This document shows positions 26,023 to 35,108 of a stretch of DNA of 64,000 bases, piece after piece (within the stretch, counting starts at the first letter, position 1; each line of letters opens with the position of its first letter). This stretch comes from JAHEKD01 sp965204695 (lineage in GTDB: Bacteria; Pseudomonadota; Gammaproteobacteria; Arenicellales; JAHEKD01). Below the pieces are notes generated by a model. It ran no database searches. It saw nothing but the letters and a program-made list of their open reading frames with translations, and was not told where the DNA came from. The translations under genes and the position numbers were made by a program. The stretch is from NCBI GenBank assembly GCA_965204695.1, contig OZ242007.1:2108001-2172000 (forward strand), read 5' to 3'.

Positions 26023-27294
26023 ATGAAAAAGATATATGTGTCTTCCACATTTAAAGACCTAAAAGAATTTCGTACGGCAGTCTATAAACAGTTACGCAAA
26101 CTACGCATGGATGTAGTGGCTATGGAAGATTATGTTGCAGGTGAAAAACGTCCGCTGGCAATTTGCGTCAAAGACGTTGCTGAGTCTGATATTTATGTTG
26201 GTATATTCGCCTGGCGTTATGGATATGTGCCCAAGGAAAATAATCCGGATTTCAAATCAATCACAGAACTCGAATACCTTGCAGCTGGACAACATGGCAA
26301 GCAGCGATTAATTTTTCTGTTGCGTGAAAATACCCCTTGGCCGCCAAGTTTCATGGATACACATACGAAGCATGGGGACAGTGGTAAGCAAATCGAACAA
26401 CTCCGTGATGAGTTGAGTACTCGCCATGGCGTCGGTTTTTTCACCACTCCAGACGAGCTTGCAAAGGAGGTTTCAGCAGCCGTTTCTAACGTTATCGTTA
26501 AAGAACTCGGTGAAATTCATGATAGTCAGGAATCTGGTGTCAATAGCTCTAAAACCTCTACTGCAAACGTTACATCAATAGCCTCTAGACTTAGTTTGCC
26601 TTGGCATATCTACAAGAGCGGACTAGTGGCTGCGCGCAATATTGGGCTTATCGAGGATTTGTCTGGCCGGGGCATTGCCACTGGTTTTCTGGTTTGCGGA
26701 TCGAGTTTACATCCAAAATTCGGTACAGACCTCTACCTGCTGACACCTGGTCATATTATTGTGCGGGAAAGAAATCAAAAATCCTTTGGCCTGACTGTCG
26801 ACCAGGCTAACTTTCGACTTACCATCTCGGATAAACATGAAGAATTAATCCAGCTTGCCAGTATTGATTGGTATTCACCTGTTGATGAACTTGACTTAAG
26901 TATTATTCGCTTACAAAACCAACCCGAGGGCCTAAAGGGACTCGCTGTTGCTGATGTTGAGACTCAGCCTGTTGAACCTGCAGATGAATTTGAAAAAAAC
27001 TTGGCTATTGATACTTCTCGTCATGTCATTGTTGTCGGTCATCCACTTGCGAAACAGCTATCTTTTTGCATGGACGGGTATTTACTAGACCATAACCATG
27101 TAGCACTTCAGTACCATGCCATCACTAGACCGGGGAGCGGTGGTAGTCCAATCATGGATCATAAGTGGCGTGTCTTAGGCGTACATCGACTCCGAGGCAC
27201 GATACCAAAACTGACTGGCGAAGGACAAGTTGAAGCCTGTCAAGCGGTCAGTTTATCTGCTATTAAACATGCGCTTAAGAAGAAGTTTGGCTAG
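26023..27294 (+). CDS. DUF4062 domain fused to a trypsin-like protease domain (putative defence)
   Basis: 423 residues. Residues 1-160 are DUF4062 (KKIYVSSTFKDLKEFRTAV, ESDIYVGIFAWRYGYVP, SITELEYLAA), a TIR/deoxyribosyltransferase-related module common in NTPase-linked defence proteins. Residues 185-420 are a trypsin-like protease fold: TPGHII (His244), DELDLSII (Asp291) and TRPGSGGSPIMD. The Ser is ambiguous: Ser372 fits x-S-G-G, but alignment to G-N-S-G-S-P types would put Gly373 at the nucleophile. No signal peptide, so it acts in the cytoplasm. No central NTPase is present. Weak ribosome binding site. A target-cleaving sensor-effector is my inference. Confidence 0.8.
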   Translation: MKKIYVSSTFKDLKEFRTAVYKQLRKLRMDVVAMEDYVAGEKRPLAICVKDVAESDIYVGIFAWRYGYVPKENNPDFKSITELEYLAAGQHGKQRLIFLLRENTPWPPSFMDTHTKHGDSGKQIEQLRDELSTRHGVGFFTTPDELAKEVSAAVSNVIVKELGEIHDSQESGVNSSKTSTANVTSIASRLSLPWHIYKSGLVAARNIGLIEDLSGRGIATGFLVCGSSLHPKFGTDLYLLTPGHIIVRERNQKSFGLTVDQANFRLTISDKHEELIQLASIDWYSPVDELDLSIIRLQNQPEGLKGLAVADVETQPVEPADEFEKNLAIDTSRHVIVVGHPLAKQLSFCMDGYLLDHNHVALQYHAITRPGSGGSPIMDHKWRVLGVHRLRGTIPKLTGEGQVEACQAVSLSAIKHALKKKFG

Positions 27295-27542
27295 TCAAAA
27301 TTTACCAATAATTCTCGTACTTATTCAATCAAGGTTGGTGCGCTTTCGACTTTGCCTTCTGGTGCTGGACTAACCTGTATGTCAATAACAACCAGAATCT
27401 AGTTCCTTAGATAGACGACCGTTTTTTGCTCATGCTTTGCTTACTTATAATTCCTGATTAAACATAGCCAGAAAATAAATACGACAATGTCTAACATGTC
27501 AGTAAAATGCGAGTTTTAAAAATATTGTATGAGTATCAAGTT

Positions 27543-27896
27543 ATGAATCCAGCCCCGATTAAAGACCTTATTGGTTTTGAAGATTTTGAAAAACTGGACA
27601 TTAGAGTTGGAACCATCTTATCTGTCGTTGAGGTTGCACAATCAAATAAACTGATGAAGTTGACTGTGGATTTTGGCGACCATACAAGATCGATTCTTGC
27701 AGGTATTAAACAAGAGCGCTCAAATCCTCAACAAATCGAAAATAAACAAGCACTTTTCGTGGTTAATCTGGCTGAAAGAAAAATGGCCGGAGAAGTTTCC
27801 CAAGGGATGCTATTTGACATTGGTTACGCAGACAAAATCACTCCCTGTCTTGCAATGCCAGAAACCTTTGTCCCGAATGGAACACGGGCAGGATAA
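27543..27896 (+). CDS. csaA: tRNA-binding domain protein (CsaA-like)
   Basis: 117 residues from ATG 27543; an in-frame ATG at 27507 would add 12 unlike residues. OB-fold tRNA-binding domain: FEDFEKLDIRVGTILSVVEV, SILAGIKQER, VVNLAERKMAGEVSQGML. It is equivalent to the C-terminal dimerisation/tRNA-binding domain of methionyl-tRNA synthetase and to the CsaA export chaperone. Adjacent genes give no further clue. The upstream gap (27295-27506) holds nothing I recognise. Confidence 0.88.
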   Translation: MNPAPIKDLIGFEDFEKLDIRVGTILSVVEVAQSNKLMKLTVDFGDHTRSILAGIKQERSNPQQIENKQALFVVNLAERKMAGEVSQGMLFDIGYADKITPCLAMPETFVPNGTRAG

Positions 27897-27934
27897 AATA
27901 AATTACTCAATTAATTAGATAAATATAGACAACC

Positions 27935-28547
27935 ATGTGGCCTAAACCGTTTTCAATCAAAGGTGAAAATGTTGAAGTTGTACCGTTAAGTAAAGATCAT
28001 CTTGATGATCTAAAAAGACGCAGTTGCCGATGGTGATTTGCACAAACTCTGGTACACAATGATTCCAACAGCTGATGACATGCTGGCCGAAATCGAAAGA
28101 CGCCTCAGTCTGCAAAAACAGGGTTCAATGTTGCCTTTTTCTGTTATCGATAACGCATCCGCCAAAGTCATTGGCATGACAACTTATATGAACATCGATG
28201 CGGTGAATTGCCGCATTGAGATCGGTTCAACCTGGTTCGGAAAATCTGCTCAACGCACACCGCTTAATACTGAATGCAAATATTTATTGCTAAAACATGC
28301 CTTCGAAGAGTTGGACTGCATCGCTGTTGAGTTCCGAACCCATTATATTAATCAACAAAGCCGGCGAGCAATTGAACGATTAGGTGCAAAATTTGACGGT
28401 ATCTTACGTTCACATATTATTATGGATAATGGCACTATCCGGGACACGGCCGTCTATTCGATTATTGCGCAAGAGTGGCCGACGGTGAAAGCTAATCTTG
28501 AGTGGTTACTCGAAAAACCAAGACAATCTATTGCACAAAAGAAATAA
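27935..28547 (+). pseudogene. GNAT acetyltransferase (RimJ/RimL-like) with a frameshift
   Basis: From ATG 27935 the frame reads MWPKPFSIKGENVEVVPLSK and stops early after an A5 run at 28012-28016. Removing one A joins it to a second frame (DAVADGDLHKLWYTMIPTADD) that continues for the whole GNAT fold: IGMTTYMNIDAVNCRIEIGSTW, LLLKHAFEELDCIAVEFRTH, SRRAIERLGAKFDGIL. The intact protein would be about 204 residues. Either a one-base mutation or a homopolymer sequencing error. Confidence 0.8.
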
Positions 28548-28624
28548 TGATATGATAGTCTTTTTGTTGGAGACTTAAAGTCTGTAAAAGTAAAAACTAA
28601 CCTGAATTCTGGCTCCATCATATT

Positions 28625-28783
28625 TATTATCGCTCGCGTCAGCGACAGAATACCACGGGCTTGCCCGTGGATGAATGAGTGTATATAGATTGAACATCAC
28701 AAGTTGTAGCAATGTGATGTTCATCGGATCAGCCCTAAAGGGCTGTTACGGTAAGCACCCCGGGTTTACCCGGGGGAATCTAT
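28625..28783 (+). repeat. R1 structured repeat, copy D (short form)
   Basis: First hairpin reduced to CCACGGGC-TT-GCCCGTGG, then 'atgaatgagtgtatatag', AACATCAC/GTGATGTT, CAGCCC-TAAA-GGGCTG, and short final hairpin CCCCGGGTTTACCCGGGGG, ending 'aatcta'. It lies about 110 bases upstream of the TIR-like gene at 28894. Confidence 0.9.
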
Positions 28784-28893
28784 GAAACTCAAAATCTTTA
28801 CTGGCTAGAACTGTCAGAAACTAATAGTTTTAGACAAGGCTGTGCATTATTTGAATGCTTAATTTAATTTTCAATCCATAGGAGGTAGTTATT

Positions 28894-29598
28894 ATGGATC
28901 GCGACATGGTTAATTGTTTGCACTATCTATATCAATGGCATCAGCTAAATGAAGAACAGGTTTTTGAAACTGATCCTCAAAAAAAATTGTTTTGGTGTGA
29001 AGGTGATACTGTCTATCCTTTGATGAATAAAAGTTTTATTAGTCATTCTTCTGAGAAGAATCAATATAGTCTTTTGCCTGCGGTTTATGACTTAGTCGAT
29101 ACAATTGAAGACCAATTACGAACACTGCCTAAACCTGACTTTTCCTTTGGTTATCCGATAAGTGCTCCGATTCGATCACCTGGCGCAATACGCCCAGCTT
29201 TCCTTGCAATTTCATATGAAACGAAATTTGATGAAGTAAAAAAAACTATATTAGATGCTGCCAAATTAACTAATTTTGATTGCGAAGTAACAGGAGATCT
29301 ATTAACCTCTGGGGATATTATGGATCAAGTTTGGCAAGGTATCAGAGGATCTGATGTGGTGATTGCCGATATTACTAACAATAATACCAATGTATTTTAT
29401 GAAATTGGTTTAGCACATGCCCTGGGGAAAGAAGTTATTATTCTTTCTCAGTACAATGAATCACCATTTGATATACGCTCACATCGACGACTTACTTACC
29501 AAGTTGATGACTTAAATGATCTAAAAAATAAGTTAGTCGATGCTTTTAAGTCCGTATCTGCCCGATATCCGCATGAGGGGGATGAACCCAGGTTCTGA
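28894..29598 (+). CDS. Nucleoside-deoxyribosyltransferase/TIR-like domain protein
   Basis: 234 residues, strong ribosome binding site AGGAGG. Residues 1-100 look like a winged-helix or helical N-terminal region of unknown type. Residues 105-220 are an NDT/TIR-like domain: PAFLAISYETKFDEV, GSDVVIADITNNNTNVFYEIGLAHALGKEVIILSQ; the Asp (IADIT) and Glu (YEIG) match the active-site acids. Members of this fold sense or break down nucleotides, often in defence. It lies just downstream of R1 copy D and stands alone. Confidence 0.78.
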   Translation: MDRDMVNCLHYLYQWHQLNEEQVFETDPQKKLFWCEGDTVYPLMNKSFISHSSEKNQYSLLPAVYDLVDTIEDQLRTLPKPDFSFGYPISAPIRSPGAIRPAFLAISYETKFDEVKKTILDAAKLTNFDCEVTGDLLTSGDIMDQVWQGIRGSDVVIADITNNNTNVFYEIGLAHALGKEVIILSQYNESPFDIRSHRRLTYQVDDLNDLKNKLVDAFKSVSARYPHEGDEPRF

Positions 29599-29704
29599 AC
29601 ATTATAGATTCAAGATAATCTTAATAACGAGAAAACCAGAGGTAAAAGTATTTAGACTTGGGATTGAAATGGACTACTTAGGTTTGTTTTTTGTAAACCA
29701 ATTC

Positions 29705-31063
29705 TCAGCCAGAAAAATTCTCGAATCCTTTCATCAGTTTTTCATCAAAGGGAGCTGTGGTGAGATTTTCGTAGCCGGTTTCTGTGATTAGAACTTGGTC
29801 TTCAAGTTTGACACCTTCTTTTTTACCAACAGCTCCAATGTAAGCTTCAACGCATAATGTCATTCCGGGTTGCAGCACATATTCAAAGGCACCATCAATA
29901 AAGTCTTCTGGATAGAATATGGCGGGAAATTCATCACATAACCCAACCCCATGCATCATCACACCATAACGCTGCTCGACGAATTCGGGTGGCAATCGCT
30001 TACCTTTTTCAGTTAATTCTCTGAAAGTCACACCTGGTGCAAGCAGTTCCATGTTAGTCATGATGTGATCATAAGCCACATGTTGTAAATGCCGTTGTTC
30101 CGCTGTTGGCTCTCCATCTCCACAGAACCAGCTACGGGAAATATCTGAGCAATAGCCGTAAGGACCGATTAAATCTGTATCAAAAGAAACTATTTCGTTG
30201 TTTTGAATTATCCGCGGGCCTGCTTCCTGCATCCAGGGATTGGTACGCGGGCCGGAACTCAATATTCGAGTCTCGATCCATTCGCCGCCGCGTTTAATAT
30301 TTTCAGCATGCAGTACAGCCCACAGTTCTGTTTCTGCCATACCTGGCTGCAAAGCTTCACGCATAGCTGCTACAGATATTTCACAAGTTGCCATGGCGCA
30401 GCGCATAGCATTAATTTCGTCTTCGTCCTTTATTAATCGTGCGTGTTCAGTGACTTGCTGGCCGCCGACAATTTCTATTCCCAATTTTTCCAGTGCATGC
30501 ACACCGTGGACTTCTATCTTATCCACCGCCAAACGCCGGTTTTCACCACAATGAGTACGCATTAAATCATCAACCTGAGCGGCAAACTCTGCGGCCGTTT
30601 CTTTTTCTTTATCACCAGAATCAAAATAGAAAAAACCTGCACCGTGACGAACTTCTTTGATTAATGGCAAATAAGATGATAAGTGATCACAACCATGAAA
30701 ATCCCACAGCACCATATAACCGTCCGCTGAAACGAATGTTGCACGCGCAGGGTTATGTGCAATCCAAAGCTGCATATTAGAGGAATCTCCGGCATAGCGA
30801 ATATTGAGCGGATCGAATAATAATGCAGCGCCATAATCACGTTTTTGTAACTGGGCACAAAGTTTATTTAAGCGAACCTGGCGCATACGGTCCAGATTGG
30901 GAATTGTTATACCAAGTTCAGCCCATTCCTTAAACGCCAGTTCAGTCGGTCCGAACTCGATCCGATCATTGTCATCGGGCGAACCGTCTGGTTTTAAACC
31001 TGTAGCCGGTTTGCTGTTCGGATCAATTTTTGGATTTGTTATGGAGTAGGCGCTCGTTTCCAT
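29705..31063 (-). CDS. dddP: DMSP lyase DddP homologue (M24 metallopeptidase fold)
   Basis: 452 residues from ATG 31063 (AGGA eight bases upstream). It shares many long segments with DddP as I know it: DNDRIEFGPTELAFKEWA, LLFDPLNIRYAGDSSNMQLW, GGEWIETRILSSGPRTNPW, and CVEAYIG before KLEDQVLITETGYENLTT. The six expected metal ligands are present and in register: Asp295, Asp297, Asp307, His371, Glu406, Glu421. DddP cleaves dimethylsulfoniopropionate to acrylate and dimethyl sulfide in the cytoplasm. No DMSP transporter or acrylate-handling gene adjoins it; the nearest neighbour upstream is a divergent GST. A longer start at 31129 is possible but unlike the family. Confidence 0.87.
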   Translation of the reverse strand: METSAYSITNPKIDPNSKPATGLKPDGSPDDNDRIEFGPTELAFKEWAELGITIPNLDRMRQVRLNKLCAQLQKRDYGAALLFDPLNIRYAGDSSNMQLWIAHNPARATFVSADGYMVLWDFHGCDHLSSYLPLIKEVRHGAGFFYFDSGDKEKETAAEFAAQVDDLMRTHCGENRRLAVDKIEVHGVHALEKLGIEIVGGQQVTEHARLIKDEDEINAMRCAMATCEISVAAMREALQPGMAETELWAVLHAENIKRGGEWIETRILSSGPRTNPWMQEAGPRIIQNNEIVSFDTDLIGPYGYCSDISRSWFCGDGEPTAEQRHLQHVAYDHIMTNMELLAPGVTFRELTEKGKRLPPEFVEQRYGVMMHGVGLCDEFPAIFYPEDFIDGAFEYVLQPGMTLCVEAYIGAVGKKEGVKLEDQVLITETGYENLTTAPFDEKLMKGFENFSG

Positions 31064-31261
31064 CTGGATATCCTGTGTGTTTAATGTCCTGTGAGCCAGA
31101 ATATGCATGAAAAACCAGCTTATTGGCAAGAAGAAATTTGACCCACTATTATTGACTCAATTGCCTCTTTTGTTCAGTTATTTCGTCGTTATGATTAATT
31201 ATCTTGAAGATTCCGGCAATGGGCCGGGGAAGAGTGTTTATATTCTTAATTCCTTAGAAAT

Positions 31262-31888
31262 ATGAGTGAATTTGTTCTTTACGGCCGGGCTGAATCTGGT
31301 AATTGTTATAAACCCGCATTAATGCTGGCGTTATGTAATGCCGATTGGCGCTGCGAGCTGGTTCATTTTCCCTTTCTTGATCACGGCCTGAAGGCTAAAG
31401 ATTTAGTTCACTTAAACGAAATGGGCGAAATTCCCATTCTTGATCATCGCGGTCAAATCTTCACTCAAACCGGTGTGATCCTTGATTATCTCGCTGAACA
31501 CTTCGGAAAATTTGGATACAACAATGAGCATGAACGGCGAGAAATTTTACGTTGGTTGCTGCTGGATAATCATAAAATCTCAGCCAATTTGGTTAGTCTG
31601 CGTTATCTACTACGCTTCACACCTGATGCACACGAATCTGTAATCCGTTACGTTCAACAAAGATGTCTGGATGCGTTGGCGATTCTGAACCAACGCCTGG
31701 AAAATCATCAGTACGTTACCTTAGATCGCCCTACTATCGTAGATATCTCAATATGTGGTTATTTATATTTCACAGATGAGATCGATTTGGATTGGACGCT
31801 GTTTGTGCATATTTCTAGATGGTTAAATGATATTAAAACCTTGCCGGGTTGGCAGCATCCTTATGATTTACTACCCAGATCCTTGTAA
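31262..31888 (+). CDS. Glutathione S-transferase family protein
   Basis: 208 residues. N-terminal thioredoxin-like domain (FVLYGRAESGNCYKPALML, EMGEIPILDHRGQIFTQTGVILDYLAE) with the cis-Pro in IPIL and the Gln-Thr glutathione site, then an all-helical domain (SANLVSLRYLLRF; PTIVDISICGYLYF). Divergent from dddP by about 200 bases, so a role linked to DMSP or acrylate detoxification is possible but unproven. No clear ribosome binding site. Confidence 0.85.
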   Translation: MSEFVLYGRAESGNCYKPALMLALCNADWRCELVHFPFLDHGLKAKDLVHLNEMGEIPILDHRGQIFTQTGVILDYLAEHFGKFGYNNEHERREILRWLLLDNHKISANLVSLRYLLRFTPDAHESVIRYVQQRCLDALAILNQRLENHQYVTLDRPTIVDISICGYLYFTDEIDLDWTLFVHISRWLNDIKTLPGWQHPYDLLPRSL

Positions 31889-31941
31889 GCGAAGACAATA
31901 TAAAGTTTTGGCAAGCTGTTTACTAACTTGTACTCTAATTG

Positions 31942-33063
31942 TTATTCTAAAAATTTAAATTCTCGGCCAAAAAATAAACTAACTACTACATCACTATCAT
32001 CGTCTGCATCTGTCCAGCCGACACTTATACCGCCAGATAACTGGCCTGTATTATTTCGTGTTAGAAAAATTGGAAGCTCAATTCCTGTAACACTTTCTTC
32101 GAAGTCATATGAAATTTTCGGTGCAATTCCTACATTATCAAAAATTCTTCTAACTTCAAAATTAACTATATTTCTTGTTGTATTGTTAGGCTCTCCTACT
32201 GCACCACTCTGACATATTACTGGGTTTGAATTACTGGATGTATCACAAAATATTTGGTCAGCTGCTGATTTATAAATATCTTCATAACGGTAGCCCAAAC
32301 GATACACCCATTTAGAAGGAATACGAATTAATGTATAGGATGCTTCTAACGAGAATTGGGTTTCGTCAGTGCTTGATTTTTCGAATGTAGAAGCATTAAA
32401 AAAATCAAATTCCTCTGTACCAACAGAGGCACCGAAGGAGAAGATACCGAAATTCTTTTTACAATCTCCACTTTCTACTCCTGCCCAAAGAATACAATCA
32501 TATTGATTCTGTATCTGTTGGAGTTGTTGCCTAACAGAATTTGCATTTTCTCCTAGTTTTTCGGCTTCCTCTTCATTTAACAAAAATAAACCTAACTCAT
32601 CAGTATCATCGCAGTTTTCATCAATATAAGTCTCGGGATTGTCTAACTTATTTAATTTTGCGGCTTCAATACATAATTCATCAACCTTGCTATAACCAAC
32701 ATAAGGATTATCCAAACGAGTAGGTTCACCCATAACGCGTTTATATATTACCGAGGCACTGATTGCATTTGATAGTCCATCAAGATTTGGAAGTGTCCCG
32801 TTTTTATTGACCCTATCTATCGGGGCGGATAATTTTAACGACCAGATGTCTTTTCCAAATGATTTTGATACTTCCGCAGCTATAGTTTCATTATCTGTAC
32901 CAGCAGAAAATTCAATGGCTTTGCGTTCTAATAACGAAGGGCTTGAAAGAGGTGCTTTTTCTAAATCCTTTCGAAATGACTTCTTAGAATCATTTTCCGC
33001 ACCCAGAACGACACAAACAAATGATAAAGTAGACAAAGTTAATAAAAATTTGCTGGCTTTCAT
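31942..33063 (-). CDS. Exported protein, probably an outer-membrane beta-barrel
   Basis: 373 residues. Signal peptide at about 1-22 (FLLTLSTLSFVCVVLGA). The second half has alternating strands typical of a barrel (FGIFSFGASVGTEEF, TQFSLEASYTLIRIPSKWVYRLGYRY, QLSGGISVGWTDADDDSDVVVSLFFG). Four or more Cys residues occur (DELCIEA, DENCDD, DCILWAGVESGDC). No family recognised. Its ribosome binding site lies in the last codons of the 91-residue gene just upstream, so the two form an operon. Confidence 0.65.
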   Translation of the reverse strand: MKASKFLLTLSTLSFVCVVLGAENDSKKSFRKDLEKAPLSSPSLLERKAIEFSAGTDNETIAAEVSKSFGKDIWSLKLSAPIDRVNKNGTLPNLDGLSNAISASVIYKRVMGEPTRLDNPYVGYSKVDELCIEAAKLNKLDNPETYIDENCDDTDELGLFLLNEEEAEKLGENANSVRQQLQQIQNQYDCILWAGVESGDCKKNFGIFSFGASVGTEEFDFFNASTFEKSSTDETQFSLEASYTLIRIPSKWVYRLGYRYEDIYKSAADQIFCDTSSNSNPVICQSGAVGEPNNTTRNIVNFEVRRIFDNVGIAPKISYDFEESVTGIELPIFLTRNNTGQLSGGISVGWTDADDDSDVVVSLFFGREFKFLE

Positions 33064-33065
33064 TT

Positions 33066-33341
33066 TTACTCCCTCATTGTTATTGTTGCTGCGGTATACC
33101 CCTTATTAGGAATCTTCTTCGTATAGGGACTCTGTGGCCTTGTAACACCCTCAAAATTAATTGAATATTCTGACCTTGATGTGCCTATAACACGATAAAG
33201 TAAAGTATATGGTCCGCTTGGTAAATTTCCGTCAAAATCTTCATTCGTCTCACCCACAAACAGATGTCCGTTTTGGTTAAATATCTCTAACCAATAAGAC
33301 ATAACAGATGCTCCTGTAATTGAAACTTTTACGCTTGGCAT
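33066..33341 (-). CDS. Small hypothetical protein, partner of the putative barrel
   Basis: 91 residues, ATG preceded by AAGGAG. It looks like a compact beta-sandwich (VKVSITGASVMSYWLEIFNQ, LPSGPYTLLYRVIGTSRSEY) with no signal peptide. Function unknown. The stop lies two bases before the start of the exported-protein gene, so the pair is translationally linked. Confidence 0.65.
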   Translation of the reverse strand: MPSVKVSITGASVMSYWLEIFNQNGHLFVGETNEDFDGNLPSGPYTLLYRVIGTSRSEYSINFEGVTRPQSPYTKKIPNKGYTAATITMRE

Positions 33342-33635
33342 ATTTTTCTCCTTCTCCGATTATTTTCTTGTAATAAAACACGGGTGATATTGATACTAAA
33401 AATCTATTAACCCTAAAAATAAAATACCCTTGCTGATGACCTTGGTAAATATGCCTTTGGTACAGTTTTTTCTACCTTTAAGCTACAAAAGCGTATAAAT
33501 GTAACTAAATAAGTTTTAAAAACTCTTTAGATGATCGTTGATGATTCAAGCATGATTTTTAGATATGACAGTGACGTCTTACCTTGCAACTAACTAAAAA
33601 GATCAGAGATATTTCTATTCCGATCACTTTAACTT

Positions 33636-33824
33636 ATGCAACTAAAGAAGAATTTTTACCAGAGGTTGATGACCAGCTTTCTGCGCACATTGGCTTATCT
33701 TATGATTTTTCTTCTTTTGGTGGTGGCAACTAAAAGACTTGTTATTAATTCGTCTGCATTGAAAACTTATGCGGTGAAGATGAATGATCCTAACTTGTTA
33801 ATACCCAATATGTCTTATTCGTGA
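33636..33824 (+). CDS. Possible small single-pass membrane protein (uncertain)
   Basis: 62 residues with one membrane helix (LAYLMIFLLLVVATKRLVI) after a short basic N-terminus. No ribosome binding site, no homologue recognised, and its end overlaps the convergent phosphoribosyltransferase gene by ten bases. The 290 bases before it hold no other gene. Confidence 0.3.
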   Translation: MQLKKNFYQRLMTSFLRTLAYLMIFLLLVVATKRLVINSSALKTYAVKMNDPNLLIPNMSYS

Positions 33825-34381
33825 ACAGCCTCAATTAGAATTTTGTGTAAATTTGGTCGATGCTGCTTAACTTCTTGTTCGGTTAATCCTTCCAATGAAT
33901 GGGGAAACTTAAGCCATTGCGTGGTTTCATGGATATAGTAATCCGGAATCCGGCCAGTTTTATTATTGGCCGGTTTGTAATAAGGCACAGCAATACGAAT
34001 ATCTCTGGGGGTATTTAACCTGGCCCTGACAGTTAGCTCGTTAATGATTGCTGCAATGCTTTTGCCGGTATCGTAAACATCATCGACGATTAACAATTTA
34101 TCTTCATGAGTAATCGTTTTTATCAAATAATTCATGCTGTAAATCTTGACGATGTTTTCTTGCTCGCCTATACCATGGTAAGAAGAGGTGCGTAGTGCAA
34201 TGTGGTTGGTTTCAATATTATGAAAGGCCAAAAATTCCTGAACTGCAATGCCGATTGGTGAACCTCCACGCCAGATTGCCAGAATAAATGTAGGTTTAAA
34301 TCCGCTTTGCAAAACCATCGCACCCAACTTGAAAGAATCTTCAAGTAGTTGTTGTGCGTCTAAATATAGTTTATCAGTCAT
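33815..34381 (-). CDS. Phosphoribosyltransferase-domain protein (hypoxanthine/xanthine PRT-like)
   Basis: 188 residues. Class I PRT fold: WRGGSPIGIAV near the N-terminus and the PRPP-binding LLIVDDVYDTGKS, followed by a hydrophobic strand and IPDYYIHETTQWLKFPH, as in xanthine/hypoxanthine PRTs of archaeal and bacterial type. Likely purine salvage, but the base is unknown. A paralogue starts divergently 40 bases away (34422); the two share the same start (D-x2-E-D-x-F-[KR]-L-G) and the same end. Confidence 0.83.
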   Translation of the reverse strand: MTDKLYLDAQQLLEDSFKLGAMVLQSGFKPTFILAIWRGGSPIGIAVQEFLAFHNIETNHIALRTSSYHGIGEQENIVKIYSMNYLIKTITHEDKLLIVDDVYDTGKSIAAIINELTVRARLNTPRDIRIAVPYYKPANNKTGRIPDYYIHETTQWLKFPHSLEGLTEQEVKQHRPNLHKILIEAVHE

Positions 34382-34421
34382 GGTGGGATTGGTTTGTCTA
34401 GGTTACTATAACTAAACATCA

Positions 34422-34997
34422 ATGCAAAACAAACACTACATCAATGAACAAGACTTGATTGAGGACGCGTTTCGATTAGGCGTTAAGATCTTTAACAGTG
34501 GCTTTAGACCCAGCTTTATAGTCGGGCTCTGGCGTGGCGGTAGCTCAGTTGGAATTTATGTTCAGGAATGCTTGCAATATTTAGGGGTTAATACTAATCA
34601 TATTTCAATTCGTACTTCATATAGTGGCGCTGATACTTATCAACAAATGATTGACGATGCGCACAAACAGATTCGCATTCATGGTACTCAATATTTGCTG
34701 GAGAACCTTAACGCTTCTGACCAATTATTAATCATTGATGATGTTTTTAGCTCTGGCTTGACTATCCAGGCTGTTATTAAGCGTCTGCAGCAACGTCTTA
34801 AACGCAATATGCCTGGTGAAGTAAAGTCAGCCACTATATGGTGTAAACCAGAGAAAAATAGATCTTCAATAGAGCCGGATTTTTATTTATATGAAACTGA
34901 CAAATGGTTAGTGCTGCCTTATGAAATGAAAGGCCTTACCCTTGAAGAAATTGAGCAAAACAAGCCTTTCCTGGCGACAGTAGTAAATCCCGAATAA
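34422..34997 (+). CDS. Phosphoribosyltransferase-domain protein, divergent paralogue
   Basis: 191 residues, clearly related to its head-to-head neighbour: SGFRPSFIVGLWRGGSSVGIYVQE against SGFKP...IWRGGSPIGIAVQE, and the PRPP loop LLIIDDVFSSGLT in place of VDDVYDTGKS. The loop change (SSG for DTG) suggests altered PRPP binding or a different base. It has an extra insertion (SGADTYQQMIDDAHKQI). Shares a 40-base promoter region with the other copy. Confidence 0.82.
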   Translation: MQNKHYINEQDLIEDAFRLGVKIFNSGFRPSFIVGLWRGGSSVGIYVQECLQYLGVNTNHISIRTSYSGADTYQQMIDDAHKQIRIHGTQYLLENLNASDQLLIIDDVFSSGLTIQAVIKRLQQRLKRNMPGEVKSATIWCKPEKNRSSIEPDFYLYETDKWLVLPYEMKGLTLEEIEQNKPFLATVVNPE

Positions 34998-35108
34998 TTT
35001 GCTTTATCTACCCTGTTACATTCTGATACAAAATTCAGGGGCTGAAAGCTATTTTTTAATGACGTTTTAGCTATAGTCCTAATTCATTGATTAAATCGAC
35101 ATTCTTCA

